Assembly: GCA_963800235.1 (NCBI GenBank) | Contig: CAWDAD010000003.1 | Location: forward strand, 1 to 64,000 | Direction: 5' to 3' | Length of the DNA: 64,000 bases | Source of the DNA: CAVVNP01 sp963800235 | Lineage (GTDB): Bacteria; Actinomycetota; Acidimicrobiia; Acidimicrobiales; Iamiaceae | In this document: one piece after another, positions 9,376 to 17,745 of the stretch | How the letters are laid out: each line of letters starts with the position of its first letter | Position numbering within the stretch: position 1 is the stretch's first letter | Translations under genes and position numbers: made by a program | Notes under the pieces: model-generated | Seen by the model: only the letters and a program-made list of their open reading frames with translations | The model's database searches: none | What the model was told of the DNA's origin: nothing

Positions 9376-11073
9376 CTACTGGCTCACCCAGATCGCGGAG
9401 ATCGGGATGGTGCTCGGGTTGCCGCCCTTGTAGTACTGGGCCTTGGTGCCGTCGGGCAGGGTGGCGTCCTCGACGCCGTGGACCCGGCTCTTCGACCAGG
9501 TGACCGCACCGTGGGGGTGGCTCAGGTAGGCGTAGGGGAACACCTGGGCGAACTGCTTCCAGACGTCGACGTAGGCCGCCTTGCGGGCCGCCTGGTCCGG
9601 GTTGCTGTGCCCGGTCGCCAGGTCCTGGTCGATGGTCGGGTCCTTCATGCGCATGAAGTTCAGCGCCAGCTGACCGGGTGGGTTGGCGTTGGCCGACTTC
9701 CACCAGATCGAGTCGTAGTCGGGGTCGACCGAACCGAGCTGGGCCCAGCAGTTCACGGTGTAGTCACCGAGCAGCGCGTTGTTGATGTACGTCGCCTGCT
9801 CGGTGTACTTGAGCGTGATGTCGACGCCGACCTTGGCCCACTGGTTCTTGACGATCTGCATGGCCTGGGTGTTGCTCGGCGTGGGCGTGCACCCGACCGG
9901 GATCTGCAGGTTGCCGGTGATGCCCTTGTCCTTCTTGTACTCGTCGATGAGGCCCTTGGCCTTGGCGACGTCGGGCTTGGTCGGGTAGCCGCTGTCGCCG
10001 TACCACGGCGAACCCGGCAGGTAGGGCGAGGTGGCGGTCTTGCCCAGGCCACGCCCGACGGTCTTCTGGATCTCCTGCTGGTCGGTGGCGTAGGCGAGCG
10101 CCTCACGGACGCGCACGTCGTCGACCGGCGCCTTGGCCGTGTTCATCATCATCATGGTCAGGGTGTCGCTGTCGTACTCGGAGGTCTGCAGCGAGCTGTC
10201 CCGCCGGGCCTGCAGCACCTGGCTGCCCACCCCGGTGTAGGTCAGGTCGATCTGGCCGGACTGGAGGCTGGCGATGCGGGTCTGGTCGTCGGGGATCACC
10301 CGGAAGGTGATGGTGTCGGGGTAGGCGACGCCCTTGCGCCAGTAGTTGGGGTTCTTGGTGAGGGTGAAGTGGTCGTCACGCACCCACTCCTTGAAGATGT
10401 ACGGGCCCGTCCCGATCGGGTGGTCGGTGCTGCCCGAGCCGGAGTCGTTGAGCTGCTTGGGGGCGGCGATGAAGCCGGCCTGCCCGGCCAGGATGCCCGG
10501 GAAGGCGACCCACGGGTCGCTCATGTTCACCTGGACCGTGAGCGGGTCGATCACCTGGGTGGACTGCATCGAGCTGAACGCCTGGCCGACCAGGAAGGAC
10601 GCCTTGTCCTTGTCCAGCTGGAGCTTGACGGCGTTGGCGTCGAGCGGCGTGCCGTCGTGGAACTTGATGCCGTCGCGCAGCTTGATGGTCCAGGTCTTGT
10701 AGTCGGCGCTCGGCGTGATCTCCTTGGCCAGGTAGGGGTGCGGCTTGCCGTCGGCGCCGAAGGCGACCAGCGGATCGAACACGGTCTGGCCCACGAAGTA
10801 GGCGGCGCCCGCCCACTGGCTGCTCGTCGGGTTCCACCCGTCGGTCTCGGCGTTGAGCCCGATGTTCAGGGTGCCCCCGGCGGTCGGCTTGCCGCCGCCG
10901 GAGGAGCTGTTGTCGGTCTTGGTGCTGCACGCCCCGACCACCAGGGCCAGCGCGACGAGCGCGAACCCGAAGCGCCGACCGGTGCGGGTCAACCGCCCCG
11001 ACCGGCGTCGGTCGCCCGGTGGATCGATGTCGGTGCGGCGATGGGACCGAGCGGCTTCGCGACGCAGTGGCAC
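9376..11073 (-). CDS. ABC transporter solute-binding lipoprotein, family 5
   Basis: This is an extracellular solute-binding protein of about 565 residues (SBP_bac_5). A basic N-terminus is followed by a hydrophobic segment ending in VVGAC, a lipobox, then a Ser/Gly-rich linker and the family signature around DGWNPTSSQW...FDPLVAF. The chosen start is GTG 11073, which has a good AGGGGAG ribosome binding site; an upstream in-frame start at 11193 would place about 40 unlikely residues before the signal peptide. It is the first gene of the binding-protein/permease/permease operon. Ligand unknown; family members bind peptides, nickel chelates or glycosides. Confidence 0.9.
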   Translation of the reverse strand: MPLRREAARSHRRTDIDPPGDRRRSGRLTRTGRRFGFALVALALVVGACSTKTDNSSSGGGKPTAGGTLNIGLNAETDGWNPTSSQWAGAAYFVGQTVFDPLVAFGADGKPHPYLAKEITPSADYKTWTIKLRDGIKFHDGTPLDANAVKLQLDKDKASFLVGQAFSSMQSTQVIDPLTVQVNMSDPWVAFPGILAGQAGFIAAPKQLNDSGSGSTDHPIGTGPYIFKEWVRDDHFTLTKNPNYWRKGVAYPDTITFRVIPDDQTRIASLQSGQIDLTYTGVGSQVLQARRDSSLQTSEYDSDTLTMMMMNTAKAPVDDVRVREALAYATDQQEIQKTVGRGLGKTATSPYLPGSPWYGDSGYPTKPDVAKAKGLIDEYKKDKGITGNLQIPVGCTPTPSNTQAMQIVKNQWAKVGVDITLKYTEQATYINNALLGDYTVNCWAQLGSVDPDYDSIWWKSANANPPGQLALNFMRMKDPTIDQDLATGHSNPDQAARKAAYVDVWKQFAQVFPYAYLSHPHGAVTWSKSRVHGVEDATLPDGTKAQYYKGGNPSTIPISAIWVSQ

Positions 11074-11243
11074 GGACGACTCCCCTGTCGTTGGGCGGTG
11101 TGACCACGACGGGCTGGAGGGTGCAGCCAACGGGTTGCCCGTCGAGGTGGGGGGTACGTTACCGTCATCGCGAGGCGCGGTGTCAACCGTCACACAGCGC
11201 GGCGGTGGCGGCCCCCGCCGGCACGCTCGGTCATGATGGCGCG

Positions 11244-13226
11244 GTGCCCGCCGAGCTGCTCTGGACCCCGCCCGCCGACGCCCGCCGCTCGACCGCGTGC
11301 GGGCGGTTCCTCGACTGGCTCGACGCCGAGCGGGGTCTGCGCGTCGAGGGCCACCCCGACCTCTGGCGCTGGTCGGTCGACGACCTCGACGGGTTCTGGC
11401 GGGCCGTCGCCGACCACTTCGCCGTCGACGGCCTGGCCGGTGTGGCGCCCGCCCTCGCCGACGACACCATGCCCGGCGCCCGGTGGTTCCCGGACGCCCG
11501 GCTGAGCTACGCCGCCCACTGCCTGCGCCTCGACGGGGTCGCCGACGACGAGGTGGTGGTGGTCAGCCGGAGCCAGACCCGCGACCCCGTCACCCTCACG
11601 GCGGCCGAGCTGCGCGACCGGGTGGGCCGGTGCCGGGCCGGGCTCCAGCGGCTCGGGGTCGGGCGGGGCGACCGGGTGGCCGCCTACCTGCCGAACGTGG
11701 CCGAGACCGTCGTCGCCTTCCTGGCCACCGCCTCGCTCGGCGCGGTGTGGACCAGCTGCGCCCCCGAGTTCGGCACCCGCAGCGTGGTCGACCGCCTGCA
11801 ACAGGTGGAGCCGACGGTGCTCCTCACCGTCGACGGCTACCGCTACGGCGCCAAGGACATCGACCGGGCCGAGGAGGTGGCGGCCATCCGGGCCGAGCTG
11901 CCCAGCCTGCGCGCCACCGTCGTGCTCGGCTACCTCGACCCCGGCACCGCCCACGACCGGATCCCCGACGCGGTCGCCTGGAGCGACCTGCTGGACGAGC
12001 CGGGCCCTGCCACCTGCGACCCGGTCCCCTTCGACCACCCGCTCTACGTGCTCTACAGCTCGGGCACCACCGGGCTGCCGAAGCCGATCGTCCACGGTCA
12101 CGGCGGCATCCTGCTCGAGCACCTCAAGTCGCTGGCCCTGCACAGCGACCTGGGCCCCGGCGACCGGTTCTTCTGGTTCTCCACCACCGGCTGGATGATG
12201 TGGAACCTGCTGGTGTCGGGCCTGGCGGTCGGGTCGGCCCTCGTCCTGTTCGACGGCGACCCCGGACACCCCGACCTCTCCACCCTCTGGCGCATGGCCG
12301 CCGACACCGCCACCACCTACGTCGGGAGCAGCGCCCCGTTCCTGCTGGCGTGCCGCAAGGCCGGCCTGCGGCCGGGCGACGAGCTCGACCTGTCGGCCGT
12401 GCGGGCGGTCGGGTCGACCGGTGCCCCGCTGCCCCCGGAGGGGTTCACCTGGGTCTACGAGGCGGTGGGCGCCGACCTGCAGCTGGCGTCGATCAGCGGG
12501 GGGACCGACGTGTGCACCGCGTTCGTCGGCATGAGCCCGCTGCTGCCGGTCCGCGCCGGCGAGATCGCCTGCGCCTACCTGGGCGTCGCCGTCGACGCCT
12601 ACGACGCGTCCGGCCGGTCGGTCGTCGACGAGCAGGGCGAGCTGGTCATCACCGAGCCCATGCCGTCGATGCCGGTCGGGTTCTGGGGCGACGACGACGG
12701 CTCGCGCTACCGGGCCGCCTACTTCGAGCGGTTCCCGGGGGTGTGGTGCCACGGCGACTGGATCACGCTGCACGCCGACGGCAGCTCGGTCATCACCGGC
12801 CGCTCGGACGCCACCCTCAACCGGGGCGGCGTCCGGCTGGGGACGAGCGAGTTCTACTCGGTGGTCGAGTCCCTGCCCGAGGTGGCCGACAGCCTGGTGG
12901 TGCACCTCGAGGACCCGCAGGGGGGGCCCGGGCAGCTGCTGCTCTTCGTCGTGCCCTCCCCCGGCCACGCCGTCGACGACGAGCTGCGGGCCCGCATCGC
13001 CCGGGCGCTGCGCGAGCAGCTCTCCCCCCGCCACGTGCCCGACGCCGTCCACGGCGTCGACGGCGTCCCCCGCACCCTGTCCGGCAAGAAGCTGGAGGTG
13101 CCCGTGAAGCGCATCCTGTCGGGCACCGCGGTCGACCGGGCGGCCAGCCGGGGCGCGCTGGCCAACCCCGAGGTGCTGGCCGGCTACCAGTCGCTGGCCG
13201 CCGAACGGGCCGACCACCCCGGCTGA
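11244..13226 (+). CDS. Acetoacetyl-CoA synthetase
   Basis: The 660-residue enzyme starts with LWTPPADA, the typical opening of acetoacetate-CoA ligases, and has the ANL-family AMP-binding loop YSSGTTGLPKP near residue 270. It also has the motif TTGWMMWNLLVSGL typical of the acetoacetyl/acetyl-CoA synthetase subgroup and the catalytic lysine in SGKKLEVPVKRIL near residue 620. It would activate acetoacetate to acetoacetyl-CoA, feeding thiolases, and so may recover ketone bodies, polyhydroxybutyrate products or ketoacids. GTG 11244 is chosen by length and family match. It diverges from the ABC importer operon. Confidence 0.9.
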   Translation: MPAELLWTPPADARRSTACGRFLDWLDAERGLRVEGHPDLWRWSVDDLDGFWRAVADHFAVDGLAGVAPALADDTMPGARWFPDARLSYAAHCLRLDGVADDEVVVVSRSQTRDPVTLTAAELRDRVGRCRAGLQRLGVGRGDRVAAYLPNVAETVVAFLATASLGAVWTSCAPEFGTRSVVDRLQQVEPTVLLTVDGYRYGAKDIDRAEEVAAIRAELPSLRATVVLGYLDPGTAHDRIPDAVAWSDLLDEPGPATCDPVPFDHPLYVLYSSGTTGLPKPIVHGHGGILLEHLKSLALHSDLGPGDRFFWFSTTGWMMWNLLVSGLAVGSALVLFDGDPGHPDLSTLWRMAADTATTYVGSSAPFLLACRKAGLRPGDELDLSAVRAVGSTGAPLPPEGFTWVYEAVGADLQLASISGGTDVCTAFVGMSPLLPVRAGEIACAYLGVAVDAYDASGRSVVDEQGELVITEPMPSMPVGFWGDDDGSRYRAAYFERFPGVWCHGDWITLHADGSSVITGRSDATLNRGGVRLGTSEFYSVVESLPEVADSLVVHLEDPQGGPGQLLLFVVPSPGHAVDDELRARIARALREQLSPRHVPDAVHGVDGVPRTLSGKKLEVPVKRILSGTAVDRAASRGALANPEVLAGYQSLAAERADHPG

Positions 13227-13287
13227 GCGCCGACGCGCCGCATCGCCCGCCGCGCCGCCCGGCCCGGCGCTCAGGCCGGTCCGGCGC

Positions 13288-14415
13288 TCAGGCCGACCAG
13301 TCGAGCGACAGGGCGTGGGGGTGCATGTCGCCCAGCCGCCGGGCGGTGCGGCGCCCGTCCCGCCACTGCAGCCAGACCAGGGCGGTGAAGCGGTCGTCGT
13401 CGGGCCGGTCGGGGCGCGCCGCCTGCGGCAGGCCGGGCACCTCCTCGAGCCGCTCGCCGTACACCAGGTGCAGGTCGCGCCCGGCGCCGATCTCGTCGAG
13501 GGACGCGGTCAATGCCCGCTGCTCGTCCAGGTCGAGGTAGGTGAGCACCCAGGTGGCGAAGCACACCAGCTCGTGGTCGCCGGGGACGTCGGCGAGGGCG
13601 GGGACGAGGTCGGCGGCGATGTCGGCCCGCACCACCGGCGGCGGGGAGCCCTGGGCCAGCCCGATGGCGGCCCGCACCCGGTCCAGGCGCTCGGCCTGCT
13701 CGGGCCAGAGGCACGCCACCAGCCACCGGGCGGCGGACGGGTCGGTGACGTCGATCGGCCGCACGTCGAGACCGAGGCGCGAGCCGACGGCGGGGAACAC
13801 GGCCGGGACCGGGATCGGCGTCGGCCCGTGGCGCTCGGTCCGCACCACCACCGGTGAGGGGCCGTCGGTCGGATCGAGCCGGCCGTCGCCGCCGTAGTCG
13901 TAGGAGTAGCGATCGAGCAGCAGGTTCAGCCCGGCGCTGGTGCCCAGCTCCACCAGGGCGAGCGGGCGACCGTCGCCGGCGCGGCGGCCGACCGCATCGG
14001 CGATGGTGGCGAAGGCCGGCAGCAGCGCCCCGCACCGGTTGACCTCGTTGGTCTGGGTCGAGCGGGTCGCGACGTCCTCGGCGACCCTCGCCGAGGAGAG
14101 GGCCAGGTCGCGGAACGCCGGCCACGGGTCGTCGGCCGACCCCGGCGCGCCCACCGGCCGGGGCGCCTCGCGCACCGACGGGTACCAGTCGGCCAGCGGG
14201 TGGTCGCCGCCCGCCAGCACCGCGTCGTGGACGGCGGCCAGCAGCAGCACCGGGCGGGCCTGCTGGGGGCGGGCGGTGGCCACCAGGTCGAGCACGGCGG
14301 CGTCGTCGGTGCACGCCTCGCAGACCCGCCGGTACAGCGGCAGGTCGCGCACCACCTCGGCCGCCATCTCCCGGAAGTGGCCGGCCACGACCCGCCGGTC
14401 CTCGTCGCCGGCCAC
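13288..14415 (-). CDS. DUF2332 family protein
   Basis: The 375-residue soluble protein matches the actinobacterial DUF2332 family: FREMA..PLYRRVCEACTDD near the start, GTSAGLNLLLDRYSYDYG near residue 170 and a long C-terminal half. The GTSAGLNLL segment resembles a glycine-rich nucleotide or SAM loop, and the fold may be methyltransferase-like, but no activity is established. It lies 30 bases downstream of the SDR gene at 14446-15359 and is probably cotranscribed from the palindrome-bearing promoter upstream of that SDR. Confidence 0.8.
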   Translation of the reverse strand: MAGDEDRRVVAGHFREMAAEVVRDLPLYRRVCEACTDDAAVLDLVATARPQQARPVLLLAAVHDAVLAGGDHPLADWYPSVREAPRPVGAPGSADDPWPAFRDLALSSARVAEDVATRSTQTNEVNRCGALLPAFATIADAVGRRAGDGRPLALVELGTSAGLNLLLDRYSYDYGGDGRLDPTDGPSPVVVRTERHGPTPIPVPAVFPAVGSRLGLDVRPIDVTDPSAARWLVACLWPEQAERLDRVRAAIGLAQGSPPPVVRADIAADLVPALADVPGDHELVCFATWVLTYLDLDEQRALTASLDEIGAGRDLHLVYGERLEEVPGLPQAARPDRPDDDRFTALVWLQWRDGRRTARRLGDMHPHALSLDWSA

Positions 14416-14445
14416 CGTGCTCCTCCTCCTCCCCCGCCGAGCGGC

Positions 14446-15359
14446 TCAGCCGGCGCCGTAGACGGGATCTGGCGCCGGCGCGGCGGCCAGCAGCCCGGCG
14501 ACCACGTCGGTGAGCTCGGCCGGGTCCCAGCGGGCCCCCTTGTCGGTCGGCGTCCCGTGGTGCCAGCCGTCGGCCACGGCCACCTTGCCGCCCTCGACCT
14601 CGAAGACCCGGCCGGTGACCGCGCCGCTGGCCTCCGAGCCGAGCCAGACGACCAGCGGCGACACGTTCTCGGGGGCCATGGCGTCGAAGGCGGCGGGGTC
14701 GTCGGGGACGGCCATCATGTCGGCGAACACGCCCTCGGTCATGCGGGTGCGCGCCGAGGGGGCGATGGCGTTGGCGGTGACGCCGTAGCGACCGAGCTCG
14801 GCCGCCTGCACCAGGGTGAGCGAGGCGATGGCCCCCTTGGCGGCGGCGTAGGCGGCCTGGCCGACGCTGCCCTGCAGCCCCGCCCCCGAGGTGGTGTTCA
14901 CGATGCGACCCGCCACCGCGTCGCCGGACTTGGCCCGCTCGCGCCAGTGGGCGGCGGCGTGGCGGGCGACGGCGAAGTGGCCCTTCAGGTGGACCGCCAC
15001 CACCGCGTCGAGCTCGTCCTCGGCGGCGTTGGCGAACATGCGGTCGCGCACGACCCCGGCGTTGTTGACGACCACGTCGAGCCCGCCGAAGGCGTCGACG
15101 GCCGAGGCGACCAGGTGGCGGCGCCGTCCCAGGACGACACGTCGTCGCCGTTGGCCACCGCCTCGCCGCCGCCGTCGCGGATGGCGTCGACCACCTCACC
15201 GGCCGGTCCCGACGAGCCGCCGGTACCGTCCAGCTCGGCGCCGACGTCGTTGACCACGACCCTGGCCCCCTCGGCGGCGAAGGCCAGCGCGTGGGCACGG
15301 CCGAGCCCCCGACCGGCGCCGGTCACGATCACCACCCGTCCGTCGCAGATCCCTGGCAC
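14446..15359 (-). pseudogene. Short-chain dehydrogenase, broken by a one-base frameshift
   Basis: Two abutting reading frames together encode one SDR of the HSD17B4/MFE-2 N-terminal kind. The first, from ATG 15359, has the NAD(P) loop TGAGRGLGRAHA and the acidic region NDVGAELDG up to DDVSSWDGA. The second continues with LDVVVNNAGVVRDRMF, a Ser in NTTSGAGL and the YxxxK pair in AYAAAKGAI. The frames join near 15117-15119, where one G on the plus strand appears to be missing (GGTGGCGG where GGTGGGCGG would restore the frame). The total length fits one lost base. It is a genuine pseudogene or a sequencing error; the high conservation on both sides favours error or a very recent mutation. The SDR at 44816-45724 is a close paralogue. 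Confidence 0.85.
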
Positions 15360-15390
15360 CCGGCCAACCTAGCCAGGCACCGGCGCGGAC

Positions 15391-15405
15391 CTGACAGGCC
15401 GTCAG
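15391..15405. promoter_or_regulatory. Palindromic operator, copy 1 (CTGACAGGCCGTCAG)
   Basis: An inverted repeat extending to GGACCTGAC/GTCAGGTCC lies 32 bases upstream of the SDR start at 15359 and overlaps the stop codon of the upstream acyl-CoA dehydrogenase. It belongs to a set of eight such sites in the window, each close to a lipid or steroid gene. A TetR-family repressor site is inferred. Confidence 0.7.
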
Positions 15406-16676
15406 GTCCGCCCGCTCGGCGAGGGGCCGGGCACCGGCCCCGGCGTCGAGCGCGGCACCTCGATCCACGGTCGGTCCTTGTCGGTGCGGACGTCGCCGGG
15501 CAGGCCGAGGACCCGCTCGCCGAGGATGTTCTTCATGACCTCGGTGGTGCCGCCCTCGATGGAGTTCGCCCGACAGCGCAGGAAGGCCCGCTGGGCGTGC
15601 TCGAAGTGCATGGTGCCCGCCGCCCGGGTCATGGGGTAGCCCCCGGGCATCAGCAGGCCGTCGGCGCCGAGCAGGTCGACGGCGAAGGCGGTGATGCGCT
15701 TGTTCAGCTCGGCGAAGGCCAGCTTGCCGATCGAGCCCTGCGGCCCCGGCGTGCCCTGGGCCCGCAGCTGCGACGCCCGCCAGTTGGTGAGCCGCAGCAC
15801 CTCGGCCTCGCTCCACAGCCGGACCAGCTCGTCGCGGGCCACCGGGTCCTTCGTCGCCGCCGCGTCCCACGCCTTCATGGCCAGCGAGATGAGGCCCGAA
15901 CCCTTGGCCGGCACGTTGCCGCCGATGGCGACCCGCTCGTTCATCAGGGTGGTGAGGGCGGTGCGCCAGCCGTCGCCGACCTCGCTCAGCCGCTCGCGGT
16001 CCGGGATCCGGACGTCGGTGAAGTACACCTCGTTGAACTCGGCCTCGCCGGTGATCTGGTAGAGCGGCCGGACCTCGACGCCCGGCGCCTGCATGTCGAC
16101 CACGAAGTAGGTCATGCCCTTGTGCTTGGGCTGCTGCGGGTCGGTGCGGGCGACCAGCATGCCGAAGCGCGAGAGGTGGGCCAGGGTGGTCCACACCTTC
16201 TGCCCGTTGACGATCCACTCGTCGCCGTCGCGCACCGCCTTGGTCGACAGGCTGGCCACGTCGGAGCCGGCACCGGGCTCGCTGAACATCTGGCACCAGA
16301 TCTCCTCGCCGGTGAACAGCGGGCGCAGGTACCGAGCGCGCTGGGCCTCGGAGCCGTGGGTGTAGACGGTCGGCGCCCCCATGCCGTAGCCGATGGGGTT
16401 GCGGGGGTAGGGCGCCGGGGCCTTGGCCGCCTGCAGCCGCTCCTGGACCCGCTTCTGCAGCCCGGGCCGGAGGCCGAGCCCGCCGTTGCCCTCGTCGAAG
16501 TGCACCCACGCCAGGCCGAGGTCGAACTGGGCGCCGAGGAACTCGACCGGGTCGGTGTCACCGGGCGGGTGCTCCTCGAGCAGGCGGTCGACCAGCCCGT
16601 CGATCCGCTGCTCCTCGCTCGTGGCCGGGTCGGTCGCCCCCCGGTCGCTCCCGGTCGGCTGCTCGGTGACGGTCAT
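15402..16676 (-). CDS. Acyl-CoA dehydrogenase
   Basis: A FAD-dependent acyl-CoA dehydrogenase of 424 residues with the flavin signature WCQMFSEPGAGSDVAS near residue 125, the second signature KVWTTLAH..FGMLVARTD near 160, and a C-terminal segment SIEGGTTEVMKNILGERVLGLPG. The C-terminal tail VRTDKDRPWIEVPR is typical of an actinobacterial FadE subgroup. It would introduce the alpha-beta double bond into an acyl-CoA of unknown structure. It is divergent from trmH and lies upstream of the frameshifted SDR, but the palindrome between them suggests the SDR has its own promoter. Confidence 0.9.
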   Translation of the reverse strand: MTVTEQPTGSDRGATDPATSEEQRIDGLVDRLLEEHPPGDTDPVEFLGAQFDLGLAWVHFDEGNGGLGLRPGLQKRVQERLQAAKAPAPYPRNPIGYGMGAPTVYTHGSEAQRARYLRPLFTGEEIWCQMFSEPGAGSDVASLSTKAVRDGDEWIVNGQKVWTTLAHLSRFGMLVARTDPQQPKHKGMTYFVVDMQAPGVEVRPLYQITGEAEFNEVYFTDVRIPDRERLSEVGDGWRTALTTLMNERVAIGGNVPAKGSGLISLAMKAWDAAATKDPVARDELVRLWSEAEVLRLTNWRASQLRAQGTPGPQGSIGKLAFAELNKRITAFAVDLLGADGLLMPGGYPMTRAAGTMHFEHAQRAFLRCRANSIEGGTTEVMKNILGERVLGLPGDVRTDKDRPWIEVPRSTPGPVPGPSPSGRT

Positions 16677-16776
16677 CGCGGGACGGTACCCCGTCGCCCG
16701 GCCCGGCTCCCGGGTCGGCCGCTCGCCGACCGCGGACCCGGCGGTGGCTCCGGCCCGGCCGTCCTAGCCTGCCATC

Positions 16777-17571
16777 GTGATCACCTCGGAGGTCTCCGAC
16801 GCGGAGGATCCCCGGCTGGCCGACTACATCGGCCTGACCGACCCCGACCTCCGGCGGCGGACCGAGGCGGAGGGCGGCTTCTTCATCGTCGAGGGCCTGC
16901 TCCCCATCGAGCGGCTGATCAGCCTCGGCACCTGGCCGATCCGGTCGGTGCTCGTCACGGAGAAGGCTCGGGCCCGGCTGGCGCTCGACCTGCTCACCGA
17001 CGACGTGCCGGTGCTGGTCGCCTCGCCCCGGGTGCTGCGGGCCACGGTCGGCTTCGACCTCCACCGGGGCGCGGTGGCGTCGGTCGACCGGTGCGCCCCG
17101 TGGCCCGACGACCCTGCCGAGCTGCTGGCCGGCGCCCGGCGGGTCGCCCTGCTGGAGGGGATGAACGACCACGAGAACCTGGGCGCCCTGTTCCGCAACG
17201 CCGCCGCCTTCGGCGTGGAGGCCGTCCTGCTCGACCCGACCTGCGCCGACCCGCTCTACCGGCGCAGCGTGCGGGTGTCGATCGGCCACGTGCTCTCGGT
17301 GCCCTTCGCCCGTGCGGAGCGGCCGCTCGAGGTGGCCGGTGAGGCCGGCCTCACGACCGTGGCCCTGACCCCGGCCCTCGCCGCCGACGACATCGCCGAC
17401 CTGGCCGCCGACCCGCCCGAGCGCCTCGCCTGGGTGCTCGGCGCCGAGGGCCCCGGCCTCTCGGCCTCGGCCCTCCAGCAGGCCGACCGCCTGGTGCGCA
17501 TCCCCGTCGCCCCCGGCGTCGACTCGGTCAACGTCGCCACCGCCGCCGCCCTCGCGTTCTGGGCGGTCTAA
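16777..17571 (+). CDS. RNA 2'-O-methyltransferase, TrmH/SpoU family
   Basis: The 264-residue protein has an N-terminal substrate-binding region (FFIVEGLLPIERLI) and a C-terminal SPOUT knot domain. The three SPOUT motifs are visible: N-x-G-x-L-F-R-N (NLGALFRNAAAFG, near residue 132), LGAEGPGLS (near 225), and IPVAPGVDSVNVATAAAL (near 240), which together bind S-adenosylmethionine. It likely methylates a ribose in rRNA or tRNA. GTG 16777 gives the expected family length. Its stop is followed after four bases by a strong GC hairpin and the structured repeat element. Confidence 0.9.
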   Translation: MITSEVSDAEDPRLADYIGLTDPDLRRRTEAEGGFFIVEGLLPIERLISLGTWPIRSVLVTEKARARLALDLLTDDVPVLVASPRVLRATVGFDLHRGAVASVDRCAPWPDDPAELLAGARRVALLEGMNDHENLGALFRNAAAFGVEAVLLDPTCADPLYRRSVRVSIGHVLSVPFARAERPLEVAGEAGLTTVALTPALAADDIADLAADPPERLAWVLGAEGPGLSASALQQADRLVRIPVAPGVDSVNVATAAALAFWAV

Positions 17572-17575
17572 CTGG

Positions 17576-17596
17576 GCGCCGCCCCACGGGCGGCGC
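17576..17596 (+). terminator. GC hairpin after trmH
   Basis: A perfect 9-bp stem (GCGCCGCCC / GGGCGGCGC) with a 3-base loop begins four bases after the trmH stop codon. There is no T-run after it, as is common in high-GC actinobacteria. It forms one edge of the repeat element at 17576-17733. Confidence 0.6.
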
Positions 17597-17733
17597 TGGC
17601 TTCGCCACAACGGCTGTCACCTGCTGCGCAGCTCCGCCTAGCGGCTGCGCCACGTTGCCGACCGGCTCCCAGCCGGCCGGCGAGGGAAGCGCCAGCGACG
17701 AGCCGGGCGCGAGCGCCGCAGGTGCTCGCCATC
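17576..17733 (-). repeat. Structured intergenic repeat element, copy A
   Basis: Read on the minus strand, a roughly 56-base block (GGCGAGCACCTGCGGCGCTC ... CGCTTCCCTCGCC) and a shorter block (GGCGAAGCCAGCGCC) frame a variable centre. Both blocks recur at 56350-56652 with almost no mismatches. The two blocks are partly complementary to each other (CGCTGG..CTT..CGCC against GGCG..AAG..CCAGCG), so the whole unit can fold. It fills nearly all the space between the convergent trmH and thiolase genes. Confidence 0.8.
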
Positions 17734-17745
17734 AGGACGGCGGGG

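Noticed and set aside
8113..11103. Nearly 1000-codon open frame on the plus strand through the ABC importer operon
   Set aside because: It is the complement of three recognisable transporter genes; its sequence is low-complexity and matches no family.
11190..13217. Long minus-strand frame opposite acetoacetyl-CoA synthetase
   Set aside because: Composition artefact of high third-position GC; no motifs.
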